A stretch of DNA of 64,000 nt from an uncultured Desulfobulbaceae bacterium (GCA_947259225.1 CAMYLK010000002.1:1-64000); one strand, 5' to 3'; shown: positions 24,132 through 32,785, numbered from the stretch's first letter. A program made the numbers and translations. Notes: generated by a model not told the origin, from the sequence alone.

Positions 24132-24644
24132 TCAGTTGTTCGGGATAAACTTACCTGCCTCGGCAAGAGCTGCCTGGCAGAAGGGTCCTGTCGATGAGTT
24201 ATGGGAGGGCCTCTGCATGGCGATTTGACTCCCTTTGAGATAATCCGTGAAATATGCCTGCCCTTTTTCCAGGGATTCAATTGAGATCAGCTTGATATCC
24301 TCTTCATTGTCCAGGGTGAAGCCGTTTTTTAATGCCTCCTTGTATACAAGGTCGACGAGTAGCAGGTGGGAGCTTTGCTGCTGGTAAAAGGAGGAGAGAT
24401 CGGGAACGTTGCTGATCACTTTTTCTGCCACATCATCTGCGCCGCAATATTTCAGGTTGGCGATGATATTCAGCTGGTCATGATAGTTGAATTTATAATA
24501 TTCGAACATGGTGCTGCCGATTTTAGACGATAGGTGTGATGTGTAGGAATCGAGAATGGAAGGGGTACCATGTCTGGCCTGTCCTGCCAGTGCATTAACG
24601 GAGAGTGCCAGGGAGAAAACAATTATGAGTATTTTTTTTGTCAT
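24132..24644 (-). CDS. Exported protein of a sigma-54-controlled pair
   Basis: A 170-residue protein. Signal peptide MTKKILIIVFSLALSVNALA is cleaved near AGQ. The mature part is helical, with LSSKIGSTMFEYYKFNYHDQ and YCGADDVAEKVISNVPDLSS and only two Cys (YCGAD, PFCQAAL). GAAAGG precedes the ATG. It lies 11 bp after the small membrane protein gene and shares its sigma-54 promoter at 24917-24932. No family is recognised. It is probably periplasmic. Confidence 0.72.
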   Translation of the reverse strand: MTKKILIIVFSLALSVNALAGQARHGTPSILDSYTSHLSSKIGSTMFEYYKFNYHDQLNIIANLKYCGADDVAEKVISNVPDLSSFYQQQSSHLLLVDLVYKEALKNGFTLDNEEDIKLISIESLEKGQAYFTDYLKGSQIAMQRPSHNSSTGPFCQAALAEAGKFIPNN

Positions 24645-24655
24645 ACCTTTCGCTG

Positions 24656-24856
24656 TCAGGACAGGCGGAGGGGGCGGGAGCGAATCCGCGGGTCAGCGGT
24701 AACCTGTGCTGGCAGCGAAAGGGTATATTGTGAGGAACTTTGCACTGTAGTGCAGGAAGAGAAATCTGCAGTGTCTGTTGGCATAGCGGCCCTGGAGTTG
24801 TTGACAAGGAAGATAATAAAGCCAAAGATCAGGATAATTTTTACCAGCATTGCCAT
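24656..24856 (-). CDS. Small exported or membrane protein, first gene of sigma-54 pair
   Basis: A 66-residue frame. MAMLVKIILIFGFIIFLVNN forms a signal or membrane helix, then SRAAMPTDTADFSSC is a likely cleaved start of a short mature region. GAGGGACATC precedes the ATG. It is the first frame after a consensus sigma-54 promoter whose -12 GC lies about 62 bp upstream. No family is recognised, but the start signals and promoter support it as a gene. Confidence 0.55.
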   Translation of the reverse strand: MAMLVKIILIFGFIIFLVNNSRAAMPTDTADFSSCTTVQSSSQYTLSLPAQVTADPRIRSRPLRLS

Positions 24857-24916
24857 GATGTCCCTCTATGAGTGTTCTTCTTAATGTTGACACTCTCCGT
24901 TTGCCCTTTTTCATAT

Positions 24917-24932
24917 AGCAAACTCCGTGCCA
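24917..24932 (-). promoter_or_regulatory. Sigma-54 promoter (minus strand)
   Basis: Read on the minus strand: TGGCACGGAGTTTGCT, a full match to the -24/-12 consensus with GG and GC 10 bp apart. It faces the two exported-protein genes. The sigma-54 activator gene starts 287 bp away on the other strand. TGTTAC repeats between 25050 and 25200 (GGTGTTACC, TTGTTACTATC, TTGTTACCATA) might be activator sites. Confidence 0.82.
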
Positions 24933-25135
24933 GGATAATGGCCGTATTGCCTTGTGATGGCAAATCACTGATTACACTTCTTTTTTTGTAGATTTTTGCT
25001 GCGGTCTTAATCTGTGCCGGGAGAAAAACCTGTTCGTATGTTATTGTAGTGTTAACGGTGTTACCGGTTTGACTGCCGGAGGAACTGTAAAATGGTTGCA
25101 TTTTCATGTTCAGGGTTAAGTTTATATATTGTATT

Positions 25136-25164
25136 TTGACAAAAGATCAAGGCATTGTTACTAT
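25136..25164 (+). promoter_or_regulatory. Sigma-70-type promoter of the activator gene
   Basis: TTGACA (25136-25141) and TACTAT (25159-25164) are 17 bp apart, 55 bp before the ATG at 25219. The nearby TTGTTACTATC overlaps the -10 box, which would allow autoregulation. Confidence 0.65.
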
Positions 25165-25218
25165 CCAGTCAAGGACAAGTGTAAATATTGTTACCATATG
25201 TAAACGAGGTTGCCGTTT

Positions 25219-26787
25219 ATGGTTTCCAAAATCTCTGATGTCTCCAAAGAAGCTGTATCACGACGGCGCCTGGCAGCGCTGCGAAACCGCCTCTCCCAGG
25301 TTATGGCTTCCTGGACAGAGAAGGACTACCACTCATTCCTCATGTTTTTTGTCAGGATGCTGCCGGCTTTTTTTGATGCAGAACGCTGCACTATATTCAT
25401 TATCGAATTGGGAACGGAAAAGATCTGCTCCATGTATGGAACCGGCATTGAAGGCAGGAGAATTGAACCTCCTCGGGAGGGGAGCATTGTCGGTGAAGTT
25501 ATTACTTCAGGCCGCGGCGTTGTTGCTAACGACCTGGATCAGCGTCCGGGTTATCATGTCCAGGCCGATGAACTGACCGACTTTGCCACCCGGACCATGG
25601 TTTGTGCACCCATAGAGAATCTGACTGCAGTCGGTGTGGCCGGGGCCATTCAAATCCTGAACAAAAAAAACGAACAGGGGTTTGATGATGCTGATCTGCA
25701 CCTGTTGGAGGAGATATCCCGATACCTGACCACGTTTATTGAAAGCATTATCCTGAACCAGGAGATTTTACGGCTCTCCAGACAGCTCAAAACGGAAATG
25801 TCTGAACTGGATCGTCACCTGTTACAGCGAACGATGCTCATAGCGGAAAGCAATGCCATGCGGGAGATTATTGCATTGGTCAGCGAGATCAGCAATTCGC
25901 CGGTCAATGTGCTTTTACAGGGAGAGAACGGGACAGGCAAGGAACTGATGGCACGGCTCATTCACGAACTGAGCGATCGACGGGACAAGCCCTTTGTGGC
26001 TGTGAACTGTACAGCAATCCCTGAAAATTTATTGGAGAGTGAGTTCTTCGGTTTTGAAAAGGGGGCGTTTACCGGTGCGGACAAGACCACCATCGGCCGC
26101 TTTGAGGCAGCTGAAGGGGGGACCCTGTTTCTCGATGAAATAGCAGAACTGCCGCTGAGCCAGCAGCCGAAATTTTTGCGGGTGCTGGAAGAGGGGGAAG
26201 GCAGTCGGCTGGGGAGCAGTACGGTTATCCCTTACGATTTTCGGGTCATATGCGCCAGCAATAAAGACCTGGAGGAGGAGAAGGAGCAGGGCCGTTTCCG
26301 TGAAGATCTCTATTTCCGGCTTTTTTCCATTGATATCAACATTCCTCCCCTGCGCGAGAGGCCTGACGATATTCTGCCCATGGCTACTTCCTTTCTTGCC
26401 GAAATAAACAGGCAGTTCAAAAAATCTGTTCCGGGATTCTCTCCTGAGGTTTTAACGTTGTTCGAGCAGTACGTCTGGCCCGGCAATGTCCGGCAATTGA
26501 AGCGGGAGATTGAGCGGCTGGTTGCACTCACTGAAAACGGGAAAATAATCCAGCCGGAAAAATGTTCAGCGCAGTTGCGCTCTTTTCAGGCTGCTGAAGC
26601 GTCCGGCATGCCTGATGAGAAAAGTATGCGAATCCGCTCTCTCCCTGAAGCTGTGCAGAAGCTTGAGATAGCTCTTATACAAAAAGCCCTGGTTGAGACC
26701 AGGGGGAATAAGTCGCAGGCTGCAAAGATATTAAAGATTACCCGCCAGGGGTTACTGAAAAAAATGAAGCGTTATAAACTAGGATGA
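25219..26787 (+). CDS. Sigma-54-dependent activator with GAF sensor
   Basis: A 522-residue NtrC-family activator. GAF sensor at about 45-185 (GSIVGEVITSGRGVVANDLD). AAA+ domain at about 205-435, with Walker A GENGTGKE (235-242), GAFTGA (282-287, the loop that contacts sigma-54), and GGTLFLDEIAELP as Walker B. The C-terminal Fis-type helix-turn-helix is NKSQAAKILKITRQGLLKKM. There is no receiver domain, so it senses a small molecule or redox signal through GAF. CGAGGT lies 9 nt before ATG 25219. It is divergent from a sigma-54 promoter and is the probable regulator of that pair and perhaps of the gene at 56716. Confidence 0.93.
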   Translation: MVSKISDVSKEAVSRRRLAALRNRLSQVMASWTEKDYHSFLMFFVRMLPAFFDAERCTIFIIELGTEKICSMYGTGIEGRRIEPPREGSIVGEVITSGRGVVANDLDQRPGYHVQADELTDFATRTMVCAPIENLTAVGVAGAIQILNKKNEQGFDDADLHLLEEISRYLTTFIESIILNQEILRLSRQLKTEMSELDRHLLQRTMLIAESNAMREIIALVSEISNSPVNVLLQGENGTGKELMARLIHELSDRRDKPFVAVNCTAIPENLLESEFFGFEKGAFTGADKTTIGRFEAAEGGTLFLDEIAELPLSQQPKFLRVLEEGEGSRLGSSTVIPYDFRVICASNKDLEEEKEQGRFREDLYFRLFSIDINIPPLRERPDDILPMATSFLAEINRQFKKSVPGFSPEVLTLFEQYVWPGNVRQLKREIERLVALTENGKIIQPEKCSAQLRSFQAAEASGMPDEKSMRIRSLPEAVQKLEIALIQKALVETRGNKSQAAKILKITRQGLLKKMKRYKLG

Positions 26788-26866
26788 GGTGAAAGGGAGG
26801 TGTTTAAGGGTTTAGGCTGAAGGTGATTAGGCTGGAGACTGGAGGGGGGCAGGCGGTAGGTCTGCG

Positions 26867-27790
26867 TCAAGTATGAGTTTTTTCCGTATAAAATTTGCCC
26901 TGGCACACGTTTTTTTCGGCCATTCTCTCCTGGAGGAGGGCACTCAGATTTCCGGCAAACATATCCCATCGCGGTGCAACCAAAATGTCAGGGTGTGAAG
27001 CAGACCAGAGCCGGTGGATAACTATCTGTTTAGGTATCTCCGGAATAAGCCGGATCAGCAGTTCAAGGTAGCCCTCTGCAGTAAAGACAGGAATGTTCTC
27101 TTCAAGATGCTGTGCATGCAGGGGGGTGTCGCGGATGATCTGTAGGTGGTGAAGTTTGAGGGCATGAACGCCAATATTGCCTACCTCGCGAAGAGTAGTG
27201 CGCATGTCCTCTTCCGACTCACCCGGTATGCCGAGGATCAGATGCACCCCCACCTGAAGTCCGTTTATTTTTTTTACGCGTTTCACTGCATTGATACTAT
27301 CTGCAACACTGTGATTGCGGTTCAGCAGCTGCAGACTCTTTTCATGGATGGACTGCAGGCCGATTTCAAGGAGAAATTCTTTTCCGGTTTGTTGTGCCAG
27401 GTAAGCCAGCTGTTCAAGCATGACCTGGTCAAAGCAGTCCGGACGGGTTGAGATTATGACACCGACACAGTCCTGGTCAGCCAGAACTCCCTTCAGCATG
27501 GGGATCAGCTGGTCATGGGGCAGGGCGGTGCTGGTTTCCTGCTGAAAATAGCCGAAATAGAGGTGGAATCTGTCGCGGAGCAGATGTTTTTTTCCCTGGT
27601 GCAGCTGGACAGTAATGGAATCGTTTTTGTTGAGGTAGGAGGGCGTAAAGCTGTCTGCCCGGCAATAGGTACAGCCGCCAAGCTGACGATTGGGGCAGGA
27701 AATACCAGTGTCCAGGGGTATTTTTCCCACAACCCGGCCATATTTTCTGCGGTAGTGATGACTGAATGTGTTTATTGGATAGTTGGTCAT
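26867..27790 (-). CDS. yhcC: Radical SAM protein of the YhcC family
   Basis: A 307-residue TIGR01212/YhcC-type protein. HHYRRKYGRVVGKIPLDTGI leads to CPNRQLGGCTYC, the long-spaced Cys triad typical of this family. Further blocks are VGVIISTRPDC, LLEIGLQSIHEKSLQLLNRN and VGVHLILGIPGES. E. coli YhcC is an uncharacterised radical SAM protein linked genetically to tRNA modification and glutamate synthase. GGAG lies 7 nt before ATG 27790. It is convergent with the activator gene across a repeat-rich 79 bp spacer. Confidence 0.9.
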   Translation of the reverse strand: MTNYPINTFSHHYRRKYGRVVGKIPLDTGISCPNRQLGGCTYCRADSFTPSYLNKNDSITVQLHQGKKHLLRDRFHLYFGYFQQETSTALPHDQLIPMLKGVLADQDCVGVIISTRPDCFDQVMLEQLAYLAQQTGKEFLLEIGLQSIHEKSLQLLNRNHSVADSINAVKRVKKINGLQVGVHLILGIPGESEEDMRTTLREVGNIGVHALKLHHLQIIRDTPLHAQHLEENIPVFTAEGYLELLIRLIPEIPKQIVIHRLWSASHPDILVAPRWDMFAGNLSALLQERMAEKNVCQGKFYTEKTHT

Positions 27791-27904
27791 ATACTTGCTC
27801 CAAGGCCATGGTACAATGAAAGATTAACGGAGCCGACAGCACAATTCAATGCTTCCATCATTCATTATGATGTTCTGAAGTTACATGAATTTTTCCTTGA
27901 GTTA

Positions 27905-27947
27905 CTTTTATAACTCAGGAGTGTCTACAATACCAGGGGCGATTCAG
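27905..27947. mobile_element. Isolated IS3-type terminal repeat
   Basis: TTATAACTCAGGAGTGTCT, then CCAGGGGCGATTCA, matches the outer end of the IS3 remnant at 1018-1058 with a few changes. No transposase is attached, so it is a scar. Confidence 0.65.
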
Positions 27948-28040
27948 GGTACTGGAGGCTGGAGGTTGAAGGTGAAAGACGAAAGGTGTAAGGTGGAAAA
28001 CTTAGAGCTGGAGACCGGAGATTGGAGGTTGGACTCCACA
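27948..28040. repeat. GGCTGGAGG tract
   Basis: GGAGGCTGGAGGTTGAAGG and TGGAGACCGGAGATTGGAGG just before the SpmA-SpmB fusion gene. The same type of tract occurs at about ten other spacers. Confidence 0.65.
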
Positions 28041-28068
28041 GTGATCAAACAGAAAAGAGGGTAACAGC

Positions 28069-29337
28069 TTGCTGAATATTATCTGGATAGGTTTTTTTCT
28101 TGGGGCTGCGATCACGGCCCTGTACCAGATCTTTTTTCTCGGGAATCCCGAGGTGCTCAACCAGATAATGGACGCGACCTTTTCGATGTCCGTCACTGCC
28201 TTTGATATCGCGCTCGGCCTGACCGGGGTAATGACATTATGGCTGGGCCTGATGCGCGTCGGTGAAGCCGGCGGTGCAATAGCGATAATCACCCGGTTGA
28301 TCGGCCCCTTTTTAAACAAGCTTTTTCCTGAAGTCCCCAAGGATCATCCGGCCCAGGGGGCCATGATCATGAACCTGGCCGCCAACATGCTTGGGTTGGA
28401 CAATGCTGCTACTCCGTTGGGGCTCAAGGCCATGAACGAGCTGCAGGAACTGAACCCGGAAAAGGATACGGCCTCCAACGCCCAGATCATGTTCCTGGTT
28501 ATCAACACCTCTTCGGTGACCCTCATCCCGGTGACCATTTTTACCTATCTCTACCAGCTGGGGTATGCCAACCCGACCGAGCTCTTCCTGCCAATTATGC
28601 TGGCTACCAGCTGTTCATCCATTGCCGGACTGATCGCTGTGTCTCTTTATCAGAGAATCAACCTGCTGCAGCCGGTCATTCTGATGTACTTCCTGGGTTT
28701 CTTTTCACTCATAGCCCTGCTGTTCACCTATCTCCTGTCGCTGGACAAGGAGACCATGAAGTCGTTTTCCATGCTGCTGAGCAACGGTATAATCTTTGGT
28801 ATTATTGTTCTTTTTGTCCTGCTGGCTGCCATTAAAAAGGCGAATGTGTATGAAGAATTTATCACTGGGGCCAAGGACGGGTTCAAGATCGCCATCTCCA
28901 TTATCCCGTACCTGGTGGCCATGCTGGTGGCAATCGGTGTATTCCGGGCCAGCGGGGCCATGGACCTGCTGCTCGGGATGATTGACTGGTTGTGCAGGCT
29001 TGTTGCCCAGGGATTGGACGCGCTTGGGATCATAACGTACAGTGGCGGGCCGCTCATTTTTATCGACGCGCTGCCCACCGGCATGATGAAACCCTTGAGC
29101 GGCAGCGGCGCCAGGGGGCTGATGATCGAAACGATCAAGACACATGGCCCGGATGCCCTGGTTTCAAAAATGGTGGCCATTATGCAGGGCAGTACCGAGA
29201 CCACCTTCTACGTGCTGGCCGTCTATTTCGGCTCAGTCGGCATAAAGAAATCCCGGTACGCGGTTACCTGCGGGTTGATTGCTGATTTTGTCGGGGTTAC
29301 TGCGGCGATTTTTATCTGTTATTTCTTTTTTGGGTGA
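28069..29337 (+). CDS. SpmA-SpmB fusion membrane protein (nucleoside-recognition Gate domains)
   Basis: A 422-residue membrane protein with about ten hydrophobic helices. The first half (MLNIIWIGFFLGAAI, then LGLTGVMTLWLGLMRVGEAG and NMLGLDNAATPLGLKAM) is SpmA-like. The second half (GAKDGFKIAISIIPYLVAML, then VAIGVFRASGAMD and STETTFYVLAVYFGSV) is SpmB-like. In Bacillus the two act in spore core dehydration; fused forms are found in non-sporulating bacteria, where the role is unclear, possibly transport. The start is TTG at 28069 with GAGGG upstream. It is in the inner membrane. Confidence 0.85.
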   Translation: MLNIIWIGFFLGAAITALYQIFFLGNPEVLNQIMDATFSMSVTAFDIALGLTGVMTLWLGLMRVGEAGGAIAIITRLIGPFLNKLFPEVPKDHPAQGAMIMNLAANMLGLDNAATPLGLKAMNELQELNPEKDTASNAQIMFLVINTSSVTLIPVTIFTYLYQLGYANPTELFLPIMLATSCSSIAGLIAVSLYQRINLLQPVILMYFLGFFSLIALLFTYLLSLDKETMKSFSMLLSNGIIFGIIVLFVLLAAIKKANVYEEFITGAKDGFKIAISIIPYLVAMLVAIGVFRASGAMDLLLGMIDWLCRLVAQGLDALGIITYSGGPLIFIDALPTGMMKPLSGSGARGLMIETIKTHGPDALVSKMVAIMQGSTETTFYVLAVYFGSVGIKKSRYAVTCGLIADFVGVTAAIFICYFFFG

Positions 29338-29505
29338 TTTGAGCCAGGAGTCTTAGATTTCTCACATTCGTTCGAAATAGCATTTATTGAGGCTGGAGGC
29401 TGGAGGTTGAAAAAAAGAAACCTTTTCTATCCATGACGCATCTATGTTTCAAAGTCTGCAAATATAGTCCCAGTAACTTGTAATTGGTAATTTATAAGTT
29501 TTTAC
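29338..29505. other. Spacer with partial repeats
   Basis: A partial TTTCTCACATTCGTTCGAAAT module at 29356-29380 and a GGAGGCTGGAGG tract at 29390-29408. No gene is present. Confidence 0.45.
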
Positions 29506-29534
29506 TTGACCTGTGTATCACGCTGTGGTATTGA
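29506..29534 (+). promoter_or_regulatory. Promoter of candidate small RNA
   Basis: TTGACC (29506-29511) and TATTGA (29529-29534) are separated by 17 bp. No reading frame with a ribosome site follows before the terminator at 29615. Confidence 0.55.
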
Positions 29535-29540
29535 ATAATT

Positions 29541-29650
29541 AAGCTGTTAGTTTCTTTGTAACTGCACTAATTTTGCCTCTCATGGCTTTCATTTCTCCGC
29601 TAACAGCAGGTTTTGCCCTGACCACCCCCCTCGGTCAGGGCTTTTTTTTT
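29541..29650 (+). ncRNA. Candidate small RNA of about 110 nt
   Basis: The predicted transcript runs from the promoter at 29506-29534 to a perfect terminator. It is closed by an 8-bp perfect stem GCTGTTAG (29543-29550)/CTAACAGC (29600-29607) around a 49-nt pyrimidine-rich loop containing TGCCTCTC and TTTCTCCG. Such runs could pair with ribosome sites of target mRNAs. I recognise no Rfam family; 6S and SsrS-like features are absent. Confidence 0.5.
29615..29650 (+). terminator. Strong intrinsic terminator
   Basis: GCCCTGACC (29615-29623) pairs perfectly with GGTCAGGGC (29633-29641) around CACCCCCCT-type loop bases and nine T follow. It is 278 bp past the stop of the fusion gene, so it fits the small RNA better than that gene. 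Confidence 0.88.
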
Positions 29651-29739
29651 GGGGAGGAAGTTTGCTTCAGAATCCTCAGTGTAAGGCATGAAAATATAGA
29701 ATTTCTTTGGATGTCATACTGCCATACAAAAGTTGATTA

Positions 29740-29862
29740 TTTATTTCTTTGTTCATTTTTTGATCGTCCCAAGAACGAACCAAAAAAGGACGCCCGTTTC
29801 ACACGGACAGCTTAAATTCTTTTTCGGCATCTTCACCGGTGCTCAGCAAGTGACAATGAGAA
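29740..29862. repeat. Dispersed ~200-nt element, internally deleted copy
   Basis: TTTCTTTGTTCATTTTTTGA at one end and GTGCTCAGCAAGTGACAATG at the other, matching the ends of the longer copies at 36029 and 63307. Confidence 0.6.
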
Positions 29863-29915
29863 AAGAAATTATAATCGTCCCTTGCAGGGACAACTCCAAA
29901 TTCCAGCCTAAAGAA

Positions 29916-30140
29916 TTATTTTCCAAAGAATTTCAGGATAATATTGATCAGGATGGTGATCAGCACACTGAGAAGAATACAGGTCATCAAGGGAAAGTGA
30001 AAAGAGAAATTTTTTCCTTTGAAGTGAATGTCTCCTGGCAGGTTGCCCAGCCAGGGTATTTTTTCAAAGAAAAAGAGCAGCAGCCCGGCCGCGAAAAGAA
30101 GGCCGCCGAATATCAGGAGCAGGAGAGCGATATTTTTCAT
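29916..30140 (-). CDS. DUF2905 family small membrane protein
   Basis: A 74-residue protein with two membrane helices (MKNIALLLLIFGGLLFAAGL and LMTCILLSVLITILINIIL). Between them lies WLGNLPGDIHFKGKNFSFHF, the hallmark of DUF2905. The function of the family is unknown. The ATG at 30140 has only a weak ribosome site. It is a single gene between a repeat element and the cytochrome terminator region. Confidence 0.88.
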   Translation of the reverse strand: MKNIALLLLIFGGLLFAAGLLLFFFEKIPWLGNLPGDIHFKGKNFSFHFPLMTCILLSVLITILINIILKFFGK

Positions 30141-30288
30141 AACACTTGATCAATGTGAATATTACATCTGGTACCTGTAAAATTATAGCAAAGATCGGTG
30201 GTGTTTTAAAATTCATTGTCGGAATTTTCTGCGGAGTTCAACAATTGCCAGTGAGGAATATATTCAAAACAGCAGGAATTGAGAGGTT

Positions 30289-30333
30289 ATAAAAAAAACC
30301 GGTTCTACTGAAGGGATTCAGCAGAACCGGTTT
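30289..30333 (-). terminator. Intrinsic terminator of the 12-haem cytochrome gene
   Basis: On the minus strand AAACCGGTTCT pairs perfectly with AGAACCGGTTT, with CTGAA/TTCAG inside and a run of eight T (A at 30290-30297 on plus). It lies 26 bp after the cytochrome stop. Confidence 0.9.
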
Positions 30334-30358
30334 CTGGTTTGTAGGTGAATGTTAAGTA

Positions 30359-31171
30359 CTACTTCAGGATGTCATGCGCGCTCTGATGGCACTCGTTGCA
30401 TGTCTTGAATTTGCTCAACATTGTTTTGCTGTGCGGTGCATCATGACAACTCTGACATTCCGGTACCATGGCATGCTCGTTGGCATGGCAGAAGACGCAC
30501 TTGAATTTTGCGTGCTTGGTCGGGCCGGCTTCCAGGGTGTCCCTGACGTCAGGGTGACAGGCTGCACAGTCGCTGTTAACAACCGTCTCGTTGTAGGTAA
30601 GTGTGAGAGGCTGATGGGCCTGGTGGCATTGAACACAGTTTTCAAATTTCTGGCCTTCAGCATGTGCATCATGGCAATCCAGGCAGTCCGGCTTATTTCT
30701 GTGCTTTTCGTGGCAGAAAGAACAGGCAAAACCTGTATGCGCAGTCGGGTTTGAATCAATTTCCTTGATAATTGCAGGATGACATGTGTTGCAGGCTGCT
30801 TTCTGTCCTTCACCCTCAAGAATAATGTTCAGGGGCTGGTGTGGATTCTGATGGCAGGAGGCGCATTTTGCCAGCGTGAAGTGTGGTTGATCCTTATGGC
30901 ACTGGGCGCATTTTGGAATAAGAGCACCTTTCTGGGATCCCGGAGGGTGGGTTCCCTTGTGGCATTCCAGGCATGATACTTCGGATTTATGCTTGTTACC
31001 GCCATCCTGGACCTGTTTGACTATTACGCCATGACACTTGATACAGTCGTCTTTGTTCAGGGCGGCGCCACTGCTGCCAAATGCCGCATCGGCATTCTGG
31101 ATGCTCCCCAGGAGCAAAAGGGCTCCGACAGCAATGAAGGCAACTGAAGTCATATGCAACATTTTTTTCAT
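30359..31171 (-). CDS. Periplasmic dodecahaem c-type cytochrome
   Basis: A 270-residue protein. Signal peptide (MKKMLHMTSVAFIAVGALLL, cleavage near ADA). Twelve CxxCH haem sites are visible: CIKCH, CLECH, CAQCH, CASCH, CNTCH, CSFCH, CLDCH, CVQCH, CAACH, CVFCH, CQSCH and CNECH. Many other His residues could be distal ligands. It resembles small multihaem cytochromes of the NapC/NrfB-like or cytochrome c7-chain type used in periplasmic electron transfer. GGAGG lies 5 nt before ATG 31171, so the upstream ATG at 31183 is less likely. A strong terminator follows, so it is transcribed alone. Confidence 0.9.
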   Translation of the reverse strand: MKKMLHMTSVAFIAVGALLLLGSIQNADAAFGSSGAALNKDDCIKCHGVIVKQVQDGGNKHKSEVSCLECHKGTHPPGSQKGALIPKCAQCHKDQPHFTLAKCASCHQNPHQPLNIILEGEGQKAACNTCHPAIIKEIDSNPTAHTGFACSFCHEKHRNKPDCLDCHDAHAEGQKFENCVQCHQAHQPLTLTYNETVVNSDCAACHPDVRDTLEAGPTKHAKFKCVFCHANEHAMVPECQSCHDAPHSKTMLSKFKTCNECHQSAHDILK

Positions 31172-31348
31172 GTTTTCCTCCAATTTATGGAATTAATTAA
31201 TAATCAGAATTTATAAGGTCGCCAATACATGCGCCAGCTCCACATAAGTAAAGCTGTATGCAGTAAAGGAGACCGATAATTTATCTAAACTTTGTAATGC
31301 CTGACCAATTTCCCGGTAAATACACCTGGAATGAGACTTTAATATAAC

Positions 31349-31364
31349 ATGAATGGCCATTCAT
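31349..31364. promoter_or_regulatory. Palindromic operator, TetR-like
   Basis: ATGAATGGCCATTCAT is a perfect 16-bp palindrome of the kind bound by TetR-family repressors. It lies between the divergent cytochrome and rph genes. No TetR gene is in the window. Confidence 0.55.
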
Positions 31365-31559
31365 TTGCAAGCGCAAGAATGAATATTATTTGTCCATTTT
31401 TTGTAAGTATCTTCTCCCAGGCTCCAGTCGCATGACGATGGGGAAATTAAGATCGGTTCTGTATTTCTTCCTCTTTTACTTCAGAAAAGATTTTGTTAGG
31501 GTGGGGCTGTTTCTATTGAGGAACGTACTTCTTTGGAAAAAAACAATTCAGGAGCATAT

Positions 31560-32267
31560 ATGCGTAAAGATAACCGGGCGGCAGATGAACTGCGGCCAGT
31601 GGAAATAGAGTATGGTGCCCAGCCGCAGGCAGATGGTTCCGTGCTGATAAAAATGGGGAACACCCATGTTCTCTGCGGGGTAAGTATTGAAGAGAAGGTA
31701 CCTCCTTTCTTAAAAGGTACCGGTCAGGGGTGGATTACGGCTGAATACGGCATGTTGCCCTGCGCGACCCATACACGTGGGAGAAGAGAGGCAGCGGTCG
31801 GCCGGTCGGGAAGGACGTATGAGATACAGCGCCTTATCGGCAGATCACTCAGGATGATGGTGGACCTGAACAGGTTGGGTGAATACACCCTGCGAGTAGA
31901 CTGTGACGTGATAAATGCAGACGGCGGCACTCGCTGTGCTTCAATTACCGGTGCTGCGCTGGCCCTGCGGCAGGCATTATCCAGGATGGTTCAGCGGGAA
32001 ATGCTGCACGAACTGCCCGCGATCTTGCCGGTTGCCGCTATAAGCGCTGGGGTTGTAGATGGCGAACCAATGCTCGACCTTGCTTATGTGGAGGATTCAC
32101 GAGCAGAAGTTGATGCCAACTTTGTGATGTCCGGGGATGGACGCTGGATTGAAATGCAGTGCACAGCCGAGGGGAATCCCTTCCAGCCGGAATTGTTTTA
32201 CCGCATGCATGAACTGGCGGCCCAAGGGATAAAGGATCTGCTCAAGTTATGGGGAGACCTGCCCTGA
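31560..32267 (+). CDS. rph: Ribonuclease PH
   Basis: A 235-residue enzyme. [20 protein letters not shown] opens the fold; [20 protein letters not shown] holds phosphate-binding residues; [19 protein letters not shown] and [19 protein letters not shown] are signature blocks. It trims the 3' end of tRNAs using phosphate. AGGAG lies 5 nt before ATG 31560, preferred to an upstream in-frame codon at 31533. It converges with the NUDIX gene, with stops adjacent. Confidence 0.95.
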   Translation: MRKDNRAADELRPVEIEYGAQPQADGSVLIKMGNTHVLCGVSIEEKVPPFLKGTGQGWITAEYGMLPCATHTRGRREAAVGRSGRTYEIQRLIGRSLRMMVDLNRLGEYTLRVDCDVINADGGTRCASITGAALALRQALSRMVQREMLHELPAILPVAAISAGVVDGEPMLDLAYVEDSRAEVDANFVMSGDGRWIEMQCTAEGNPFQPELFYRMHELAAQGIKDLLKLWGDLP

Positions 32268-32268
32268 T

Positions 32269-32769
32269 TCAAATCTGAATTTGATATTTATTGAGTATTT
32301 CAATGCCGTCAGGTGTGAACGGTTCCTTACTGCTCAAGTTCAAGGCCGTTTGGATGGGGACAAACATGCCGTATTCGACTTCATCCGACTGAAGTGCAAA
32401 AGGGCCTTCATGCGTGCAGCAGTATATTCTGCCCCATACCCTGTTTTTCTCATCTTCATAAAAATGATCAAAACAGTGATCAAGGCTGCGGGCCTTTATT
32501 CCCAGCTCTTCGGAAAGCTCACGCCGGGCTGAATCTTCATAGCTTTCTCCCGCCAGGACCACACCGCCGGCTGCAACGTCCCAGTGCCCCGGATATATAT
32601 CCTTGGTCAGGGTCCGGCGCTGGATAAACAGTTCCTCAGCCTTGTTGAAAACGAGAACATAGCATGCCCTGTGAATCAGGGATTGTTCACGCATCAGTTC
32701 ACGTGTAACAGCAGCTATTTCCTGGTTGTTTTCGTCCACTATCTGGACGATTTCCTCGGCGGGTGTCAT
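32269..32769 (-). CDS. NUDIX hydrolase (YfcD-like)
   Basis: A 166-residue protein with the NUDIX box GGVVLAGESYEDSARRELSE, continuing ELGI, near residues 66-89. The N-terminus (EEIVQIVDENNQEIAAVTRE) and ACYVLVFNKAEELFIQRRT match the YfcD/isopentenyl-diphosphate isomerase-like subgroup. It cleaves a nucleoside diphosphate linked to another group; the substrate is unknown. It starts 16 bp after the 6-phosphogluconolactonase stop, so the two form an operon. The ATG at 32769 has a weak ribosome site, consistent with coupled translation. Confidence 0.87.
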   Translation of the reverse strand: MTPAEEIVQIVDENNQEIAAVTRELMREQSLIHRACYVLVFNKAEELFIQRRTLTKDIYPGHWDVAAGGVVLAGESYEDSARRELSEELGIKARSLDHCFDHFYEDEKNRVWGRIYCCTHEGPFALQSDEVEYGMFVPIQTALNLSSKEPFTPDGIEILNKYQIQI

Positions 32770-32785
32770 TTGAGTGTCATTTGTA

